The translations under genes and the position numbers were made by a program. Source: Moraxella nonliquefaciens (GTDB lineage Bacteria > Pseudomonadota > Gammaproteobacteria > Pseudomonadales > Moraxellaceae). Taken from it: a stretch of 64,000 nucleotides of DNA. The notes under the pieces are model-generated. The model ran no database searches. It had not been told where the DNA came from and saw nothing but the letters and a program-made list of their open reading frames with translations. The stretch is from the NCBI RefSeq assembly GCF_001679005.1, contig NZ_LXTW01000006.1, positions 52,832 to 116,831 of the forward strand, given 5' to 3'. Below, piece by piece: positions 62,778-64,000 of this stretch. How positions within the stretch are numbered: position 1 is the stretch's first letter; the number at the start of each line of letters is the position of its first letter.

Positions 62778-63932
62778 ATGTCCACTTCCATCAACTGGCA
62801 ATCTGATGATGAACAAGTTCAGAAAAATCAGTGTCGTGCTTATGACGACATGCGAGCACGCTGTCCTGTCGCCCATGATGATAAGCTTGGTTATAGCGTG
62901 TTTTCTCATGCCGATGTCATGCACATTCTAAACGACCCTGCGACATTTTCCAATCACGTATCAGACCGTCATATCGCTGTGCCAAACGGCATGGACGCAC
63001 CCATTCACACAGCGTTTCGTGCGATTAATGACAAATATTTTACCGCTGACCGCATGGCGAGATTTCGCCCCATCGCCAAAGAACTGATTGACAACTTAGT
63101 AAGCCAACTTCCCAAGGGTCAACCCATTGACATCATGGCAGAGTTTGCCAAAACTTATGCCGTCAAGCTACAAAATGCCTTTATGGGCTGGGGCGATGAG
63201 ACCGAAGCACCGCTGAACGCATGGATTGAGAAAAACCGCAAAGCCACACTGAGCCAAAATCGGGATGAGATTGCCAGTGTCGCCTTAGAATTTGACGGTT
63301 ATATCAAGGCGATTTTGGATGACAAACGGACAAAACGCCCTGATGATGTGACCTTTGAACTGATGAACGACATGGTCATGCTACCACAAGGTAAGCGAGT
63401 GATGAGCGATGAAGAGCTTGTCTCACTCATTCGTAACTGGACAGTGGGCGAGCTGTCTACCATGTCGTCAGCGGTCGGGATTATTTTTGAGTTTTTCATT
63501 CATTATCCTGATGTCTTAATTCATCTAAAAGCCAACCCCCAAGACATTGATAATGCCGTCTTAGAAATACTGCGTTTACACGACCCGCTCATCACCAACA
63601 GACGACGCACCACCCGCCCTGTCACTCTACATGGCATAGACATTCCCAAAGATGTCAAAATCACGATTAACTGGCAGTCTGCCAACCGTGACCCCGAAGC
63701 CTTTCATCAAGCGGACAGTTTTGAGCTGCACCGAAGCCAAGCTAACAATCTGGTCTATGGACATGGCATTCATGTCTGCCCTGGTAAGCCATTGGCACAG
63801 CTTGAACTGGGACTGTTGGTAGAATGCTTGGCAGAGCAGGTAAGTAAGATTCGCCCTGCGTCTGATGACTACTTTGACCATGCCATCTACCCTGCATCAG
63901 GTTTTAGTCGCTTAGAAGTCATACTTCATTAA
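62778..63932 (+). CDS. Cytochrome P450
   Basis: A 384-residue soluble bacterial P450. The heme-ligand loop is YGHGIHVCPGKPLAQLE with the axial Cys at residue 334. The K-helix ExxR is in LEILRLHDP (about 262-265), and the meander contains INWQSANRDPEAF. The I-helix reads WTVGELSTMSSAVG, so the usual AGxxT is altered (Gly-Glu-Leu-Ser-Thr), which may change oxygen activation. AAGGAT lies eight bases before the ATG. No ferredoxin or reductase gene is visible before the window ends, 68 bases after its stop. The substrate is unknown; the neighbours hint at an imported aromatic compound. Confidence 0.92.
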   Translation: MSTSINWQSDDEQVQKNQCRAYDDMRARCPVAHDDKLGYSVFSHADVMHILNDPATFSNHVSDRHIAVPNGMDAPIHTAFRAINDKYFTADRMARFRPIAKELIDNLVSQLPKGQPIDIMAEFAKTYAVKLQNAFMGWGDETEAPLNAWIEKNRKATLSQNRDEIASVALEFDGYIKAILDDKRTKRPDDVTFELMNDMVMLPQGKRVMSDEELVSLIRNWTVGELSTMSSAVGIIFEFFIHYPDVLIHLKANPQDIDNAVLEILRLHDPLITNRRRTTRPVTLHGIDIPKDVKITINWQSANRDPEAFHQADSFELHRSQANNLVYGHGIHVCPGKPLAQLELGLLVECLAEQVSKIRPASDDYFDHAIYPASGFSRLEVILH

Positions 63933-64000
63933 CTTCACTCCCTTTTTTCTTTTTCTCCAAACCCAACTCCCCCAAAAACCCAAACCCCCTACCATCTCTG

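Overview
The window looks like a chromosomal segment of a Moraxella-type member of the Moraxellaceae (Gammaproteobacteria, Pseudomonadales). It is moderately AT-rich and carries a Pseudomonas/Acinetobacter-style gene set: cysM next to a GacS-type hybrid kinase, a PilGHIJK-ChpABC twitching cluster, OxyR with AhpC and AhpF, and the metY-rimP-nusA-infB operon. The genus is inferred from gene content and base composition; no species assignment is attempted.

Layout. 1-8.5 kb: a DUF937 protein, pdxB-epmA, trmD-coaD, nfsA, smpB, infC (with an ATT start) and an unusual compact ABC protein. 8.6-16 kb: thrS with a leader hairpin whose loop copies a tRNA-Thr(UGU) anticodon loop, a DnaQ-fold exonuclease, cysM, a 1008-residue GacS-like kinase and tsaD. 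17-18.7 kb: coaE, then a previously unannotated-looking small RNA gene of the RsmX/Y/Z type with a perfect GacA upstream site, five GGA motifs and a terminator, then a Kbp-like BON-LysM protein. 18.9-22.1 kb: acpP, fabG, fabD, rpmF, yceD. 22.2-28 kb: epmC, a YciO-like gene, minE-minD-minC, an unknown membrane protein and an acyltransferase. 28.6-33.9 kb: an OmpA-type lipoprotein, oxyR divergent from ahpC, a YdcH-like protein, ahpF and cytochrome b561. 33.9-48.4 kb: the whole pilus-associated chemosensory cluster on the minus strand, with a 2682-residue ChpA. 48.6-53 kb: an orphan membrane-fusion-protein-like lipoprotein, an OmpR-type two-component pair and the C-terminal remnant of a Slam-type outer-membrane protein. 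53-58.4 kb: infB, nusA, rimP and initiator tRNA. 58.5-63.9 kb: a Bcr/CflA-type exporter, an AAHS-type transporter, a MetE-like methyltransferase and a cytochrome P450.

How it fits together. Two signalling routes stand out. The first is GacS plus an Rsm-like RNA only 2 kb away, which together predict CsrA/RsmA titration (gacA and csrA are not in the window). The second is the Pil-Chp chemosensory system that steers type IV pili. Translation is heavily represented: infC, infB, thrS, initiator tRNA, smpB, rimP, rpmF, trmD, tsaD, and two EF-P modification genes. Peroxide defence forms a compact oxyR/ahpC/ahpF block.

No transposon, prophage, integron or CRISPR array was recognised. A recurrent oddity is the many perfect two-copy tandem duplications of 8-20 bp in the spacers, often directly upstream of start codons.
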